Numbered from the stretch's first letter, positions 52,622-62,429 are shown. The stretch: 64,000 bases of DNA from UBA987 sp002292105 (GCA_943846675.1 OX044357.1:930001-994000); one strand, 5' to 3'. Notes: generated by a model from the sequence alone, not told the origin. Made by a program: numbers and translations.

Positions 52622-55600
52622 TCAATTCACCTTGTAGGGAAGATTCAATTCTTTTAGCGCTTTAATCCAATCGTTATTGACGTTGATTTTAAAGGATGAA
52701 GAGAACATGTCAACCATGTACTTGTCTTCAACGTCGGCAATTTCTAAGTTCAAACTTGCGTTGCCTTTTTCTCCACTGGCCAATTCATGTAATCGATTAA
52801 CCAAATGATCGTCTAGCTGCTCGAGTTTAATTTTTAAAGTGAGCTTCTCTAAATATTTGTCACGGATGTCGTGAAGGAAATCAATGCTTAGAATCTTAAC
52901 CTCTTTAACCGTTTCGTCGTAATACCTGCCTTGTATTTTAGCCGTTATAAAAAGCATGGAGTTTGGCGTTAAATACCCTTTAAACTTGGCGTAATCGTCA
53001 CCAAACAGCGCAAACTCGAAGGTCCCAGTAAAGTCTTCCAAGTTAAATATGCCAAACGCTTTGCCGTTTTTACTCATTCGACTTTGATGCGCGGTAACAA
53101 TGCCAGCGATTTTTAAACCACTTTTGTTTTGCATTTTGTCCAATTCACTCAAGTCCTCCAGTCGTGTATTGCAAAAGAAGTCAATGTCGTTTTTGTGATT
53201 ATCTAATGGATGACCAGAAATATACATCCCAATAATCTCCTTCTCTTTATTCAACCGTTCCATTTTATTCCATGGCTCGACCTCGGGGAATTTAGGTTCG
53301 CTTAACGATACGGCCGAATCACCACCAAATAAGGATGCCTGGGCAGTAGCCTGCTGTGCTTGAAATTCATTACCAAAACGAAGTGCGAGTTCAATACCAT
53401 TGGCGCCGTCGTTTATCTTTTCAACCAACAAGGATCGATGATATCCCTCAAACTGGTCGAAAGCACCAGCCAATGCCAAACCTTCTAAAGACTTCTTATT
53501 GACAGTCCGTAAGTTGGCTCTTCTGGTTAAATCAAACAAGCCATCGTAGTAACCATTTTCGTTTCTTTCTCTTACAATTTCTTCGGCAGCTGCTTCACCA
53601 ACGCCTTTTATCGCGGCCATACCAACCCGAATATTGCCTTCTTTATTTACAGAAAATGATAGCAGGCTCTCGTTAATATCTGGGCTCAAAACCTCCAAGC
53701 GCATGTTTCTGCATTCCTCCATAAACATGGTGAGTTTCTTGATGTCACTCATATTATGTGTTAACACAGCTGCCATGTATTCCGCAGGATAATGTGCTTT
53801 TAAATAGGCCGTTTGAAAGGCCACCACAGAATAGCACGTCGCGTGACTTTTGTTAAATGCATATGCGGCAAATGCTTCCCAGTCTTTCCAAACTTTTTCC
53901 ATCACTTCCGCTTCGTGTCCACGTTCTGCCGCTCCTTCGATAAACTTCGGCTTCATTTGGTCAATGATGGATTTCTTTTTCTTACCCATCGCCTTCCGCA
54001 GGCTATCGGCTTCACCTTTGGTAAAGCCTGCTAATTTCTGAGACAGCAACATTACTTGCTCTTGGTAGACCGTAATCCCGTACGTTTCTTCGAGATACTC
54101 TTTCATATCCGGATCGTCGTAAACGATCTCTTCTTTGCCATGTTTCCGGTTAACAAAGTTGGGTATATACTCCATGGGCCCTGGTCGGTATAAGGCGTTC
54201 ATGGCAATTAAATCTTCAAATTTGGTAGGTTTCAGCGACCGCAAGTGTTTTTGCATGCCCTCACTCTCAAACTGGAAAATGCCGACGGTAGAGCCGCGCT
54301 GGAAAAGCGCATAGGTTTTCTCGTCATCTAGTGGAATATCATCCGGGTCAATTTCAACGCCATGGCGCAGTTTAACCAATGCTATGGCATCCTTGATAAT
54401 GGAAAGGGTCCGTAAACCCAAGAAGTCCATTTTTAACAGTCCGGCATCTTCAACCACACTGTTGTCGAATTGCGTGACAAGTAGGTCTGAATCTTTAGCT
54501 GTTGTGACAGGTATTAAATTCGTAATTTCTTCTGGTGTTATGATGACACCACAGGCATGGATGCCCGTATTTCGGACAGATCCTTCAAGTGATACGGCCT
54601 GATTTAAAACTTGACTTTCCAGGTCGTTCCCATTTTTAATGGTGCGCAATTCTTCCACCTGAACCATCTGGTCCGAATTCAGTTTCTTTTTAAGCGCTTT
54701 GATGTCTTCGTTGAAGATTTTATTCAGTGAGATATCAGGGACTTTTTTGGCGATTTTGTCTACCACAGGCAAGGGCAAATCCAATACTCTGCCGACATCT
54801 CGAATACTTGATTTGGCAGCCATGGAACCATACGTGATGATTTGGGCGACATTGTTTTTGCCGTATTTGTCAATCACATAATCGATTACTTTACCACGCC
54901 CAACGTCATCGAAATCAATATCAATATCGGGTAACGAAACCCTTTCAGGATTCAGGAAACGCTCAAACAGTAAATCATATTTAATCGGATCTACATTCGT
55001 AATGCCGACACAATAAGCTACAGCAGAACCAGCGGCTGACCCTCTTCCAGGTCCAACGGCAACGCCAAGATTACGCGCTACTGTGGTGAAATCCTGTACA
55101 ATTAAAAAGTATCCAGGATATCCAGTATTGGCAATTGTTGCCAATTCAAAATCGAGACGTTCTCGAATCGTCTCAGAAATTTCACCGTATCGCCGTTTTG
55201 CACCTTCGTAGGTTAGGTGGCGTAAATATTCATCTTGATCTTTAAACCCAGCAGGCAACACAAAGTGAGGCAGCAGCACATCTTGCTGCAACTTGGGCGG
55301 TGTAATTTTGTCCGCGATTAAATTCGTGTTGTCAATGGCATGTGGAACGTCTTTAAATTTTTCCAACATTTCTGCCTGCGATTTGAAATAAAACTGGCTG
55401 TTCGGAAATCCAAAACGATAATCTCTGCCTTCTCCCACCGGTGTGCTCTGCAGGTCACCTGTATTTATGCAGAGTAAAATATCGTGCGCATTGTAGTCTT
55501 CTTCATCAACATAGTGAGAGTCGTTCGTTGCTATTGCCGGAACATTGTATTTTTCAGACCATTTTAGCAATACTTGGTTGACGTCTTCTTGGCTCTTACC

Positions 55601-56161
55601 TGTTTTGTCTAGATCTTGTAAATCGTGACGCTGTAATTCTATGTAATAGTCTTCACCAAAAATATCTAACCACTCTAAGAATACTTTTTCTGCTTCTTCT
55701 TCGGATTTGTGGAGAATGGCTTGAGGTACTTCAGCACCGATACAACAGGTCGTGGCAATAATCCCTTCGCTGTGTTTGCGTATAAGGTCTTTGTCGATCC
55801 GTGGGTATTTACCATACAAGCCTTCTATAAAACCTAAAGAGCACAGTTTAGATAAATTCTTATATCCCTCTTGGTTTTTGGCGAGCATCAGTTGATGATA
55901 TCGCTTGTCTTTTTTTTCTCCAGTAAACGACCGTTGAAAACGATCTTCGACCACATAAAATTCACATCCTACAATCGGCTTGATGCCTTGTCTTTCAGCT
56001 TCAACAACAAATTTGAATACACCAAACATGTTTCCATGATCTGTTAAAGCTACAGCCTTCATACCATCGGCCTTCGCTTTGGCCATCATACCAGGAATAC
56101 TTGCTGCACCATCAAGCAATGAGAATTGAGAATGACAATGAAGGTGACAAAAATCGGGCAT
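52622..56161 (-). CDS. dnaE: DNA polymerase III subunit alpha
   Basis: 1179 residues. PHP domain start FCHLHCHSQFSLLDGAAS, polymerase motif GRGSAAGSAVAYC and PDIDIDFDD, thumb/fingers NALYRPGPMEYIP, KSHATCYSVVAFQTAYL, HhH and an OB-fold (IAGIVTAHQSRMSKNGKAF) near the end. Full length for the DnaE1 type. Replicates the chromosome; the exonuclease subunit is separate. Confidence 0.98.
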   Translation of the reverse strand: MPDFCHLHCHSQFSLLDGAASIPGMMAKAKADGMKAVALTDHGNMFGVFKFVVEAERQGIKPIVGCEFYVVEDRFQRSFTGEKKDKRYHQLMLAKNQEGYKNLSKLCSLGFIEGLYGKYPRIDKDLIRKHSEGIIATTCCIGAEVPQAILHKSEEEAEKVFLEWLDIFGEDYYIELQRHDLQDLDKTGKSQEDVNQVLLKWSEKYNVPAIATNDSHYVDEEDYNAHDILLCINTGDLQSTPVGEGRDYRFGFPNSQFYFKSQAEMLEKFKDVPHAIDNTNLIADKITPPKLQQDVLLPHFVLPAGFKDQDEYLRHLTYEGAKRRYGEISETIRERLDFELATIANTGYPGYFLIVQDFTTVARNLGVAVGPGRGSAAGSAVAYCVGITNVDPIKYDLLFERFLNPERVSLPDIDIDFDDVGRGKVIDYVIDKYGKNNVAQIITYGSMAAKSSIRDVGRVLDLPLPVVDKIAKKVPDISLNKIFNEDIKALKKKLNSDQMVQVEELRTIKNGNDLESQVLNQAVSLEGSVRNTGIHACGVIITPEEITNLIPVTTAKDSDLLVTQFDNSVVEDAGLLKMDFLGLRTLSIIKDAIALVKLRHGVEIDPDDIPLDDEKTYALFQRGSTVGIFQFESEGMQKHLRSLKPTKFEDLIAMNALYRPGPMEYIPNFVNRKHGKEEIVYDDPDMKEYLEETYGITVYQEQVMLLSQKLAGFTKGEADSLRKAMGKKKKSIIDQMKPKFIEGAAERGHEAEVMEKVWKDWEAFAAYAFNKSHATCYSVVAFQTAYLKAHYPAEYMAAVLTHNMSDIKKLTMFMEECRNMRLEVLSPDINESLLSFSVNKEGNIRVGMAAIKGVGEAAAEEIVRERNENGYYDGLFDLTRRANLRTVNKKSLEGLALAGAFDQFEGYHRSLLVEKINDGANGIELALRFGNEFQAQQATAQASLFGGDSAVSLSEPKFPEVEPWNKMERLNKEKEIIGMYISGHPLDNHKNDIDFFCNTRLEDLSELDKMQNKSGLKIAGIVTAHQSRMSKNGKAFGIFNLEDFTGTFEFALFGDDYAKFKGYLTPNSMLFITAKIQGRYYDETVKEVKILSIDFLHDIRDKYLEKLTLKIKLEQLDDHLVNRLHELASGEKGNASLNLEIADVEDKYMVDMFSSSFKINVNNDWIKALKELNLPYKVN

Positions 56162-56467
56162 GGCGGCAAAGAATTATGATGTGTATTCGAAGATAAGTCG
56201 GTCGACGTTAACTTTTGGTAGTTTGTATAAAGTGTGGATTAATCGATGCAGGATTTAATTTGATTGCACAAGAATATAGAGGATAGACTTTTTGTAGGAA
56301 TTAGCGAATATGAATTAGGGAAAGGTATTCAGTAAGTTGATATTGAAACAAGTGCTTTGTGAAATTAAAAATTAAAAATTAAAAATTCAGAATTTTACAT
56401 TTCGCGACAGCGATAATCTTCAATCCGTCAATCCTTCATTCCCTTATTCCCTCTTCCAAAATCTCCC
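56162..56467. other. Intergenic, AT-rich, with 7-bp and 8-bp repeats
   Basis: About 300 bases upstream of dnaE and yqeY. Has four 7-bp AAATTAA-type units at 56362-56389 and 8-bp (C/T)xxxTTCC-like units near 56423-56457. No gene. Confidence 0.6.
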
Positions 56468-56475
56468 TATCTTTG
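56468..56475 (+). promoter_or_regulatory. Putative -7 box (TAnnTTTG) for the yqeY-like gene
   Basis: TATCTTTG, only 4 bases before the ATG at 56480, so the transcript would start at or near the ATG (leaderless). Confidence 0.55.
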
Positions 56476-56479
56476 ACCC

Positions 56480-56926
56480 ATGACGCTTACAGAACAAATA
56501 AATGAGCAGCTTAAGGCTGCAATGAAGGCTAAAGATCAAGCGACAATGCGCTCGCTTCGTGCAATAAAATCGGCACTGTTAATATTAAATACTTCTGGCG
56601 GAAGTGCTCCTACTGAAGCAGATGAAATCGCTGCTTTGGTTAAAATGGCGAAACAGAGAAAAGATTCATTAGCGTTGTATGTAGAGCAAAACAGACCTGA
56701 TTTGGCTAAGATCGAAGAAGAAGAGTTGGCTGTTATAGAAACATTTCTACCAAAGCAACTTAGTGAGTCAGAAATCACTGACGCTGTTCAGGCAATTATG
56801 ACACAGGTGAGCGCCCAAGGAATGAAAGATATGGGCAAGGTGATGGGTATGGCTAGTCAGCAATTAAAAGGAAAGGCCGATGGCAAACTGATTGCTGATA
56901 TTGTCAAGAAACAACTCATGTCTTAA
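56480..56926 (+). CDS. GatB/YqeY domain-containing protein
   Basis: 148 residues, typical free-standing YqeY: LTEQINEQLKAAMKAKDQ, LRAIKSALL, KQRKDSLALYVEQNRPDLA, FLPKQLSESEI and MGKVMGMASQQLKGKADG. Related to the tail of the GatB amidotransferase; role probably in tRNA handling. Ends TAATG into the next gene. Confidence 0.93.
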   Translation: MTLTEQINEQLKAAMKAKDQATMRSLRAIKSALLILNTSGGSAPTEADEIAALVKMAKQRKDSLALYVEQNRPDLAKIEEEELAVIETFLPKQLSESEITDAVQAIMTQVSAQGMKDMGKVMGMASQQLKGKADGKLIADIVKKQLMS

Positions 56927-57939
56927 TGGGTGATGCAGACCAATATGTAGAGCGGCAACAAAATATAATCGCTCGTTTTGTTACAAATGTATTTGGTCAG
57001 TTCTTTGGCTACATAAAACGTTATGTCAAGGAAGAATTTGATTGGAAATACCTCACCTTTCTTGTCGTTTTTTTGATCGGATATATTTACTGGGCTTACC
57101 CTGATGGCACCTACGGTGCGTATCGCACTTTTAGAAATGAACAGATCGGTAAAATTGGTCTTTTTTGGTACCATTTCTGCCTGTATGGATTGCCATTTTC
57201 TGTGGCGTATGGTGGATATATTGTGTCTAAACGCAGGTACGACCTGCTGAAAAACCCTGGGTTTATATTCCTGTCATTGTTTGCCGTTGGCGTGTTTAGT
57301 CTAAGACAATACATTGTGTGGAAGGTACATTTAGACGGGTTTGATGTCGGGCGATTTCCTCACTTTTCGAATAGAATTATTGGTGATTTATTGAAAATGG
57401 CCGCAGCTATGCTGCCTATAACCGTGTATTGGTTGTGGGATAGAAAGCAAATCGAAAGTCCGTATGGTTTTACAATAAAGAACTTCAATCTCAAACCGTA
57501 TTTCTTAATACTGCTTATCATGCTGCCGTTTGTGGTGGGTTTTGGTTTGACTGATCATTTCGGAGGGTATTATCCAAGAGGTTTAAAAAATCTGACGTAT
57601 TATTTTGGTTATGGGATAGAGCCCCCATCGGCGTATCTGCTTTTTTATGAGTTGATTTATGGTTTAGACTTCGTATCCATTGAGTATTTTTTCAGGGGAT
57701 TCCTGGTCCTTGCTTTCTTGAAATATGTTGGTCCAGGGTCGATATTACCTATGGCGGCATTTTATGTGTCTATTCATTTTGGTAAACCTATGGTCGAAAC
57801 CATTTCCTCTTTCTTTGGAGGCAGCCTATTGGGGATATTGGCTTTTTATTCCAGATCCATATGGGGTGGAATAGTTGTGCATATGGGTATTGCTTGGTTA
57901 ATGGAATTGGGCGCATTTTTAGGTAAATTGGGTGACTGA
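56926..57939 (+). CDS. CPBP-family intramembrane protease (Abi/CAAX)
   Basis: 337 residues, about 7 TMs. Motif 1 is SIEYFFRGFLVLAFL (the normal EExxxR has become E-Y-F-F-R), and motif 2 AFYVSIHFGKP, with the second zone GIVVHMGIAWLMELG. Glutamate protease family (CAAX, bacteriocin self-immunity). Coupled to the yqeY-like gene by TAATG. Confidence 0.83.
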   Translation: MGDADQYVERQQNIIARFVTNVFGQFFGYIKRYVKEEFDWKYLTFLVVFLIGYIYWAYPDGTYGAYRTFRNEQIGKIGLFWYHFCLYGLPFSVAYGGYIVSKRRYDLLKNPGFIFLSLFAVGVFSLRQYIVWKVHLDGFDVGRFPHFSNRIIGDLLKMAAAMLPITVYWLWDRKQIESPYGFTIKNFNLKPYFLILLIMLPFVVGFGLTDHFGGYYPRGLKNLTYYFGYGIEPPSAYLLFYELIYGLDFVSIEYFFRGFLVLAFLKYVGPGSILPMAAFYVSIHFGKPMVETISSFFGGSLLGILAFYSRSIWGGIVVHMGIAWLMELGAFLGKLGD

Positions 57940-57951
57940 TAATCCAAGTAA

Positions 57952-60042
57952 TTGAGCAGTTTTTTACAAACACCAATAGAGTTTTTGAAGGGCGTTGGGC
58001 CTCAACGCGCCGAACTTCTTCAACAAGAACTTGGCGTGTTTACATTTAACGACTTCCTTCAATATTACCCATTCCGCTACGTCGATCGGACCCATGTACA
58101 TTTGGTGAAAGACTTGACCCCGGATATGCCCTATGTTCAACTGAAAGGCAAACTCTCTCAAATAAAAGTGCTCGGCAATGCAGGCAAGCAACGTCTAGTA
58201 GGCAAGTTTAGCGACAGTTCTGGATCCATAGATTTAATCTGGTTTAAAGGTGTTAAGTGGCTTCAAACCGCTCTCAAGTCCGGAGAAACCTATGTGCTAT
58301 TTGGGAAGCCTGCGGTATTTAATAGAAGCTTAAACATTGCTCACCCTGAGTTAGAATCACCTGACTCGCAACTGGGGTTGCCTCGTTTTCAAGCTGTTTA
58401 TCCAAATACTGAAAAACTTAGAAATCGGAAGATTGACAATAAGGTGTATCAAAAATGGTTTGCTAACATTTTTACAAATCCTGGTTTTCAAGTCAAAGAA
58501 TATTTGCCCAATCAAATTATTGCCAGACAAAATTTGATTTCGCGCGAGTTGGCTTTTAAGTGGGTGCACAATCCAGCCAACAATACCGAACTAAACTCAG
58601 CTTTAGAAAGGTTAAAGTTTGACGAATTCTTCCTTTTGCAATTGTCTATTCTGCGGTTGAAAAAGAATCGTAAGGCGTATCCGGGTCTTGTGTTCAAAAC
58701 AATTGGTAAGTTTTTCAATGCGTTTTTTACCGACCAACTCACCTTCGAATTGACAGGTGCCCAAAAACGTGTCATTAAAGAAATTAGGAGTGATTTAGGC
58801 AGTGGGCAACAAATGAATCGACTGCTACAAGGTGATGTGGGTAGCGGTAAAAGTATTGTTGCGATTCTCTCGTTGTTGATTGCCATCGACAATGGATACC
58901 AAGCGGCGTTAATGGCGCCTACAGAGATTTTGGCTAACCAACATTATGACGGATTTAAAGACAAGCTCGAGGCCATCGGATTGAAGGCGGCTTTGCTAAC
59001 AGGCAGCACAAAGACCGCAGAAAGGAAGGAAATATTTGAGGGGCTATTGACTGGAGATATACATCTACTCATTGGCACGCATGCGCTGATTGAGGACAAA
59101 GTAAAATTCAAGAATCAAGGTATGGTGGTGATTGATGAACAACATCGATTTGGTGTTGCGCAACGGGCAAAACTCTGGGCAAAGTCGAAACACCCACCGC
59201 ATGTCCTGGTTATGACCGCGACTCCAATTCCGCGAACCTTGGCGATGACCGTTTATGGCGATTTGGATGTGTCAAAAATAGATGAGCTACCAGGTGGAAG
59301 AAAACCAATTATTACAGCACACAGATCCGAAAGTCATCGATTGCGTGTTAGGGGTTTTATTAAAGAACAGGTCGATGCCGGTCGGCAAGCGTATATCGTG
59401 TTTCCGCTAATAGAGGAGTCTGAAACGCTGGATTATAAAAATCTCCAAGAAGGTTTCGATCATCTTATAGATTATTTCGAAAGGCCCAAATATCAAATTG
59501 ATATGTTACACGGACGCATGAAACCAGACGAAAAAGACGCTGTGATGTTACGGTTTAAAGATGGCGTAAGTCATATCTTGGTTTCTACGACGGTTATCGA
59601 GGTAGGCATTAATGTGCCCAACGCAACGGTTATGGTTATTGAAAGCGCAGAAAAATTTGGACTGGCCCAATTACATCAGTTACGCGGACGGGTTGGTCGA
59701 GGCTCAGAGCAGTCTTTTTGCATATTGATGACAGGCAACAAACTAACCAAGGTGGCACGTAAGCGATTATCGGCCATGGTAGACACGACCGACGGCTTTG
59801 AAATAGCGGAGTATGATTTAAAACTTAGAGGTCCTGGCGATATTGAAGGTACGCGTCAAAGTGGATTATTGGACTTAAAGCTTGCCAGCATTACCAAAGA
59901 CCAAGACTTGCTAGAAAGAGCACGTAATGAAGCGTTCTTGCTCCTTGAAGCAGACGCAACATTTGCTGCTCCTGAACATCAATCACTCAAGAGACACTTA
60001 CAAGCTTCTAAGGGCTTTGTTGATTGGAGTCGAGTGAGCTAA
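57952..60042 (+). CDS. recG: ATP-dependent DNA helicase RecG
   Basis: 696 residues; TTG start at 57952 (no ATG downstream before conserved sequence). Wedge/OB domain (IEFLKGVGPQRAELL, DRTHVHLVKDL), Walker A LLQGDVGSGKS, DEQH (VVIDEQHRFGV), MTATPIPRTLA, and the RecG signature GLAQLHQLRGRVGRG and SGLLDLKLASI. Remodels stalled forks. 3' end overlaps the convergent regulator by 35 bases. Confidence 0.97.
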   Translation: MSSFLQTPIEFLKGVGPQRAELLQQELGVFTFNDFLQYYPFRYVDRTHVHLVKDLTPDMPYVQLKGKLSQIKVLGNAGKQRLVGKFSDSSGSIDLIWFKGVKWLQTALKSGETYVLFGKPAVFNRSLNIAHPELESPDSQLGLPRFQAVYPNTEKLRNRKIDNKVYQKWFANIFTNPGFQVKEYLPNQIIARQNLISRELAFKWVHNPANNTELNSALERLKFDEFFLLQLSILRLKKNRKAYPGLVFKTIGKFFNAFFTDQLTFELTGAQKRVIKEIRSDLGSGQQMNRLLQGDVGSGKSIVAILSLLIAIDNGYQAALMAPTEILANQHYDGFKDKLEAIGLKAALLTGSTKTAERKEIFEGLLTGDIHLLIGTHALIEDKVKFKNQGMVVIDEQHRFGVAQRAKLWAKSKHPPHVLVMTATPIPRTLAMTVYGDLDVSKIDELPGGRKPIITAHRSESHRLRVRGFIKEQVDAGRQAYIVFPLIEESETLDYKNLQEGFDHLIDYFERPKYQIDMLHGRMKPDEKDAVMLRFKDGVSHILVSTTVIEVGINVPNATVMVIESAEKFGLAQLHQLRGRVGRGSEQSFCILMTGNKLTKVARKRLSAMVDTTDGFEIAEYDLKLRGPGDIEGTRQSGLLDLKLASITKDQDLLERARNEAFLLLEADATFAAPEHQSLKRHLQASKGFVDWSRVS

Positions 60043-60694
60043 TAACCTCAACCAGTAGTTTTTCAGACACCAGCAGACTTAACGTTTCATTTGGCTTGTC
60101 ATGATAAGATACAATCATACTGTTGTCGAACGGTTCAACCGAAACCAATTCCATTTCTGTATCCAACTGAAGTTCACGTTTGTTGAGGAATGACAAAAAA
60201 TCAGCTGAGGAGTTTACTACGGCAGCTAGTCGAACACGATCACCAACTTTACATTCGGATAGTTTGGGGTAGTTTATCCAATCCACTTTTCCGTTTTTAT
60301 CAGGAATCGGAGAACCATGCGGGTCGTGTTTCGGGTGATCTAAAAGTTCATCCATTCGATCAAATAAATCAGGCGATTTTACATGCTCCATCTGCTCGGC
60401 AATCTCATGGACGTTTTCCCATCCAAAACCCATTTTTTCTACCAAATACATTTCTGTAAGTCGGTGCTTACGTATTATAATTCCTGCAGCCTTTCGACCT
60501 TTTGCAGTTAGTTTGATGGGCTTGTAACTGGTGTATTGCACTAATCCTTTCGTTGAAAGTTTTTTCATCATGCTCGTAACTGTCGGCATTTTGATATCTA
60601 GTTTTTCCGACAAGTCTTTTACACTAACCTCACCTTGATCATTGGCATAGCTAAACAGCGCTTTCAGATAATTCTCTTCAATTAGTGAATTCAC
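60008..60694 (-). CDS. DtxR/MntR-family metal-dependent repressor
   Basis: 228 residues, GTG start at 60694. wHTH (EENYLKALFSYANDQGEVSV, IKMPTVTSMMKKLSTKGLV), dimer/metal region KHRLTEMYLVEKMGFGWE and AEQMEHV, HDPHGSPIPDKNGK, and a C-terminal SH3-like (FeoA-type) domain (SVEPFDNSMIVSYHDKP). It should respond to Mn or Fe. Divergent from the diheme operon whose promoter contains a palindrome. Confidence 0.93.
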   Translation of the reverse strand: MNSLIEENYLKALFSYANDQGEVSVKDLSEKLDIKMPTVTSMMKKLSTKGLVQYTSYKPIKLTAKGRKAAGIIIRKHRLTEMYLVEKMGFGWENVHEIAEQMEHVKSPDLFDRMDELLDHPKHDPHGSPIPDKNGKVDWINYPKLSECKVGDRVRLAAVVNSSADFLSFLNKRELQLDTEMELVSVEPFDNSMIVSYHDKPNETLSLLVSEKLLVEVISSLDSNQQSP

Positions 60695-60698
60695 ATTG

Positions 60699-60706
60699 CA
60701 AATGTA
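60699..60706 (-). promoter_or_regulatory. Putative -7 box (TAnnTTTG) for the DtxR-type gene
   Basis: On the minus strand TACATTTG, 4 bases before the GTG start; leaderless transcription is likely. Confidence 0.5.
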
Positions 60707-60742
60707 ATCATCTTATTGCTTTTGTAATAGATGTGAAATAAT

Positions 60743-60773
60743 TTTGTTAGATGCGTCTAACAATATACTTTTG
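60743..60773 (+). promoter_or_regulatory. Promoter with -33 TTTG, 19-bp spacer, -7 TACTTTTG, for the diheme operon
   Basis: TTTG at 60743-60746, then 19 bases, then TACTTTTG at 60766-60773. This is the standard Bacteroidota sigma promoter, 10 bases before the ATG at 60784. Confidence 0.8.
60744..60763. promoter_or_regulatory. Palindromic operator, probable DtxR-family binding site
   Basis: 20-bp inverted repeat with arms TTGTTAGA and TCTAACAA around TGCG. It overlaps the -33 element and fills the spacer, so binding would block RNA polymerase. The TTAG...CTAA core resembles known DtxR/IdeR sites. It lies between the regulator and the operon. Confidence 0.75.
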
Positions 60774-60783
60774 TATTTGAAAT

Positions 60784-61986
60784 ATGAACTTGTCGAATAA
60801 TAAATTATTGTTGGTGCTGTTTAGCATAGCGATTGCTTTAGCCGCTTGCGAAACGTTTGAACCTAAAGCTCCAGAAGAAAATGAGTTGTTGGATGGACCT
60901 ATAGAAGGGCTAAGTTTTGAGGAGTCAAAAAGATTTCTAGATGGAGACATCGCGTTCAATGATGAGGTGTTTTTTCGTGAAACTGGATTAGGCCCAACCT
61001 TCGTCGCAACAAGTTGTGGGAGCTGCCATGCAGGTGATGGCAAGGGGCATCCATTTTCAACCTTAACACGATTTGGACAATCAGCGCCTGGACAGAACAC
61101 TTTCCTTGATCACGGTGGGCCGCAACTTCAGAATAGGGCCTTGCCTGGATATAAACCTGAGTCTTTACCAAGCGGCGTTACGTTTTCTAGGTTTACGCCT
61201 CCTGCCAACACAGGGTTAGGTTATTTAGAAGCCGTTAGTGATGCAGACATTATAGGCATGGCGGATCCTAACGATAGTGACAATGATGGAATTTCTGGTA
61301 GGCCGCAATGGAAAGAGCTGGCTTCATTCATAGAGCCGAGTAATCGTGCAGTTGAAAGAAACGGAAAATACATTCACCGATTCGGTAAAAAAGCATCAGC
61401 TTATAACCTCTTACACCAGACTGTTGGGGCATACAGCGAAGACATGGGAGTTACCTCAACGTACCTGTCGAAAAGTGTGTATTCGGGTATAGAAACTGAT
61501 CCAGAGGTGAGTAACCAAACCATAAATGACCTCGTGTTTTATTTGCAAACCTTGAAAGCACCTATTCGACGCCATCAAGACAAGCCTGCAGTAATTGCTG
61601 GAGAAAAGTTGTTTGTAGATATCAATTGTAGCGGTTGCCATAAATCAACGCTAAAGACAAGTTTTTCTCCGATAGGAGTCCTATCAAATAAAACCTTTCA
61701 TCCCTATACCGACCTTTTACTGCATGATATGGGAACAGAGTTAGACGATGGATATACTGAGGGGAATGCACAAACTAGCGAGTGGCGCACACCTCCATTG
61801 TGGGGCCTTGGTTTATCGCCAAATTCGCAAGGTGGTCAATATTACTTAATGCATGATGGTAGAGCTACGTCAATTGAGGCAGCTATCTTGCTGCATGGCG
61901 GCGAAGCGAAAAATAGTCGCGACCAATTCAATAATTTGTCCGAATCTGACAAATCGAATCTACTAGGGTTTTTGGAGTCATTGTAG
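60784..61986 (+). CDS. Di-heme oxidoreductase (DUF1111-like) lipoprotein
   Basis: 400 residues, lipobox IALAACETF. Heme sites CGSCH near 78 and CSGCH near 280; HRFGKKASAYNLLHQ and EWRTPPLWGLG are the DUF1111 landmarks. Such proteins occur in iron-uptake gene sets. Leads the operon with the Rieske and porin genes, 2 bases from the Rieske gene. Confidence 0.9.
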   Translation: MNLSNNKLLLVLFSIAIALAACETFEPKAPEENELLDGPIEGLSFEESKRFLDGDIAFNDEVFFRETGLGPTFVATSCGSCHAGDGKGHPFSTLTRFGQSAPGQNTFLDHGGPQLQNRALPGYKPESLPSGVTFSRFTPPANTGLGYLEAVSDADIIGMADPNDSDNDGISGRPQWKELASFIEPSNRAVERNGKYIHRFGKKASAYNLLHQTVGAYSEDMGVTSTYLSKSVYSGIETDPEVSNQTINDLVFYLQTLKAPIRRHQDKPAVIAGEKLFVDINCSGCHKSTLKTSFSPIGVLSNKTFHPYTDLLLHDMGTELDDGYTEGNAQTSEWRTPPLWGLGLSPNSQGGQYYLMHDGRATSIEAAILLHGGEAKNSRDQFNNLSESDKSNLLGFLESL

Positions 61987-61988
61987 CC

Positions 61989-62429
61989 ATGGACCGTAAA
62001 GAATTCTTAAAATTATGCGCAGGTGGTTGTCTGGGTCTTTTCGTTTTGGAAACCATGTTGTCTGGCTGTGCTGCCCAAAAGCAGGTCAATGCCTTAGTGG
62101 TCGATGAGAATTTAGAAGTCCCATTAGCGGCCTTTGCAAAAATGAAAGATGGAGAAATTACCTACTTAGATAGCGTTGTTGTAAGAAATCCGCAGCTTCA
62201 GTACCCTTTAGCTGTATTTCGATTTTCTGAAGACGTTTACGAAGCTTTGCTTATGAAATGTACCCACCAAGGCACGGAGTTAAAATTATATGGTGATACA
62301 CTCCAATGCATTGCGCATGGAAGTGAGTTCGATAATAAGGGGCAAGTTACCACGGGTCCTGCCAGGGAAACATTAAGGAATTTTCCAGTGGTTAAGGCCA
62401 ATCAAAAACTATTTATATCCCTAAAATGA
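61989..62429 (+). CDS. Rieske [2Fe-2S] lipoprotein
   Basis: 146 residues. N-terminal signal MDRKEFLKLCAGGCLGLF with lipobox LSGCAAQ. Cluster motifs CTHQGTEL and CIAHGSEFD (CxH-CxxH). Electron carrier, probably partner of the diheme protein. Ends ATGA into the porin gene. Confidence 0.93.
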   Translation: MDRKEFLKLCAGGCLGLFVLETMLSGCAAQKQVNALVVDENLEVPLAAFAKMKDGEITYLDSVVVRNPQLQYPLAVFRFSEDVYEALLMKCTHQGTELKLYGDTLQCIAHGSEFDNKGQVTTGPARETLRNFPVVKANQKLFISLK

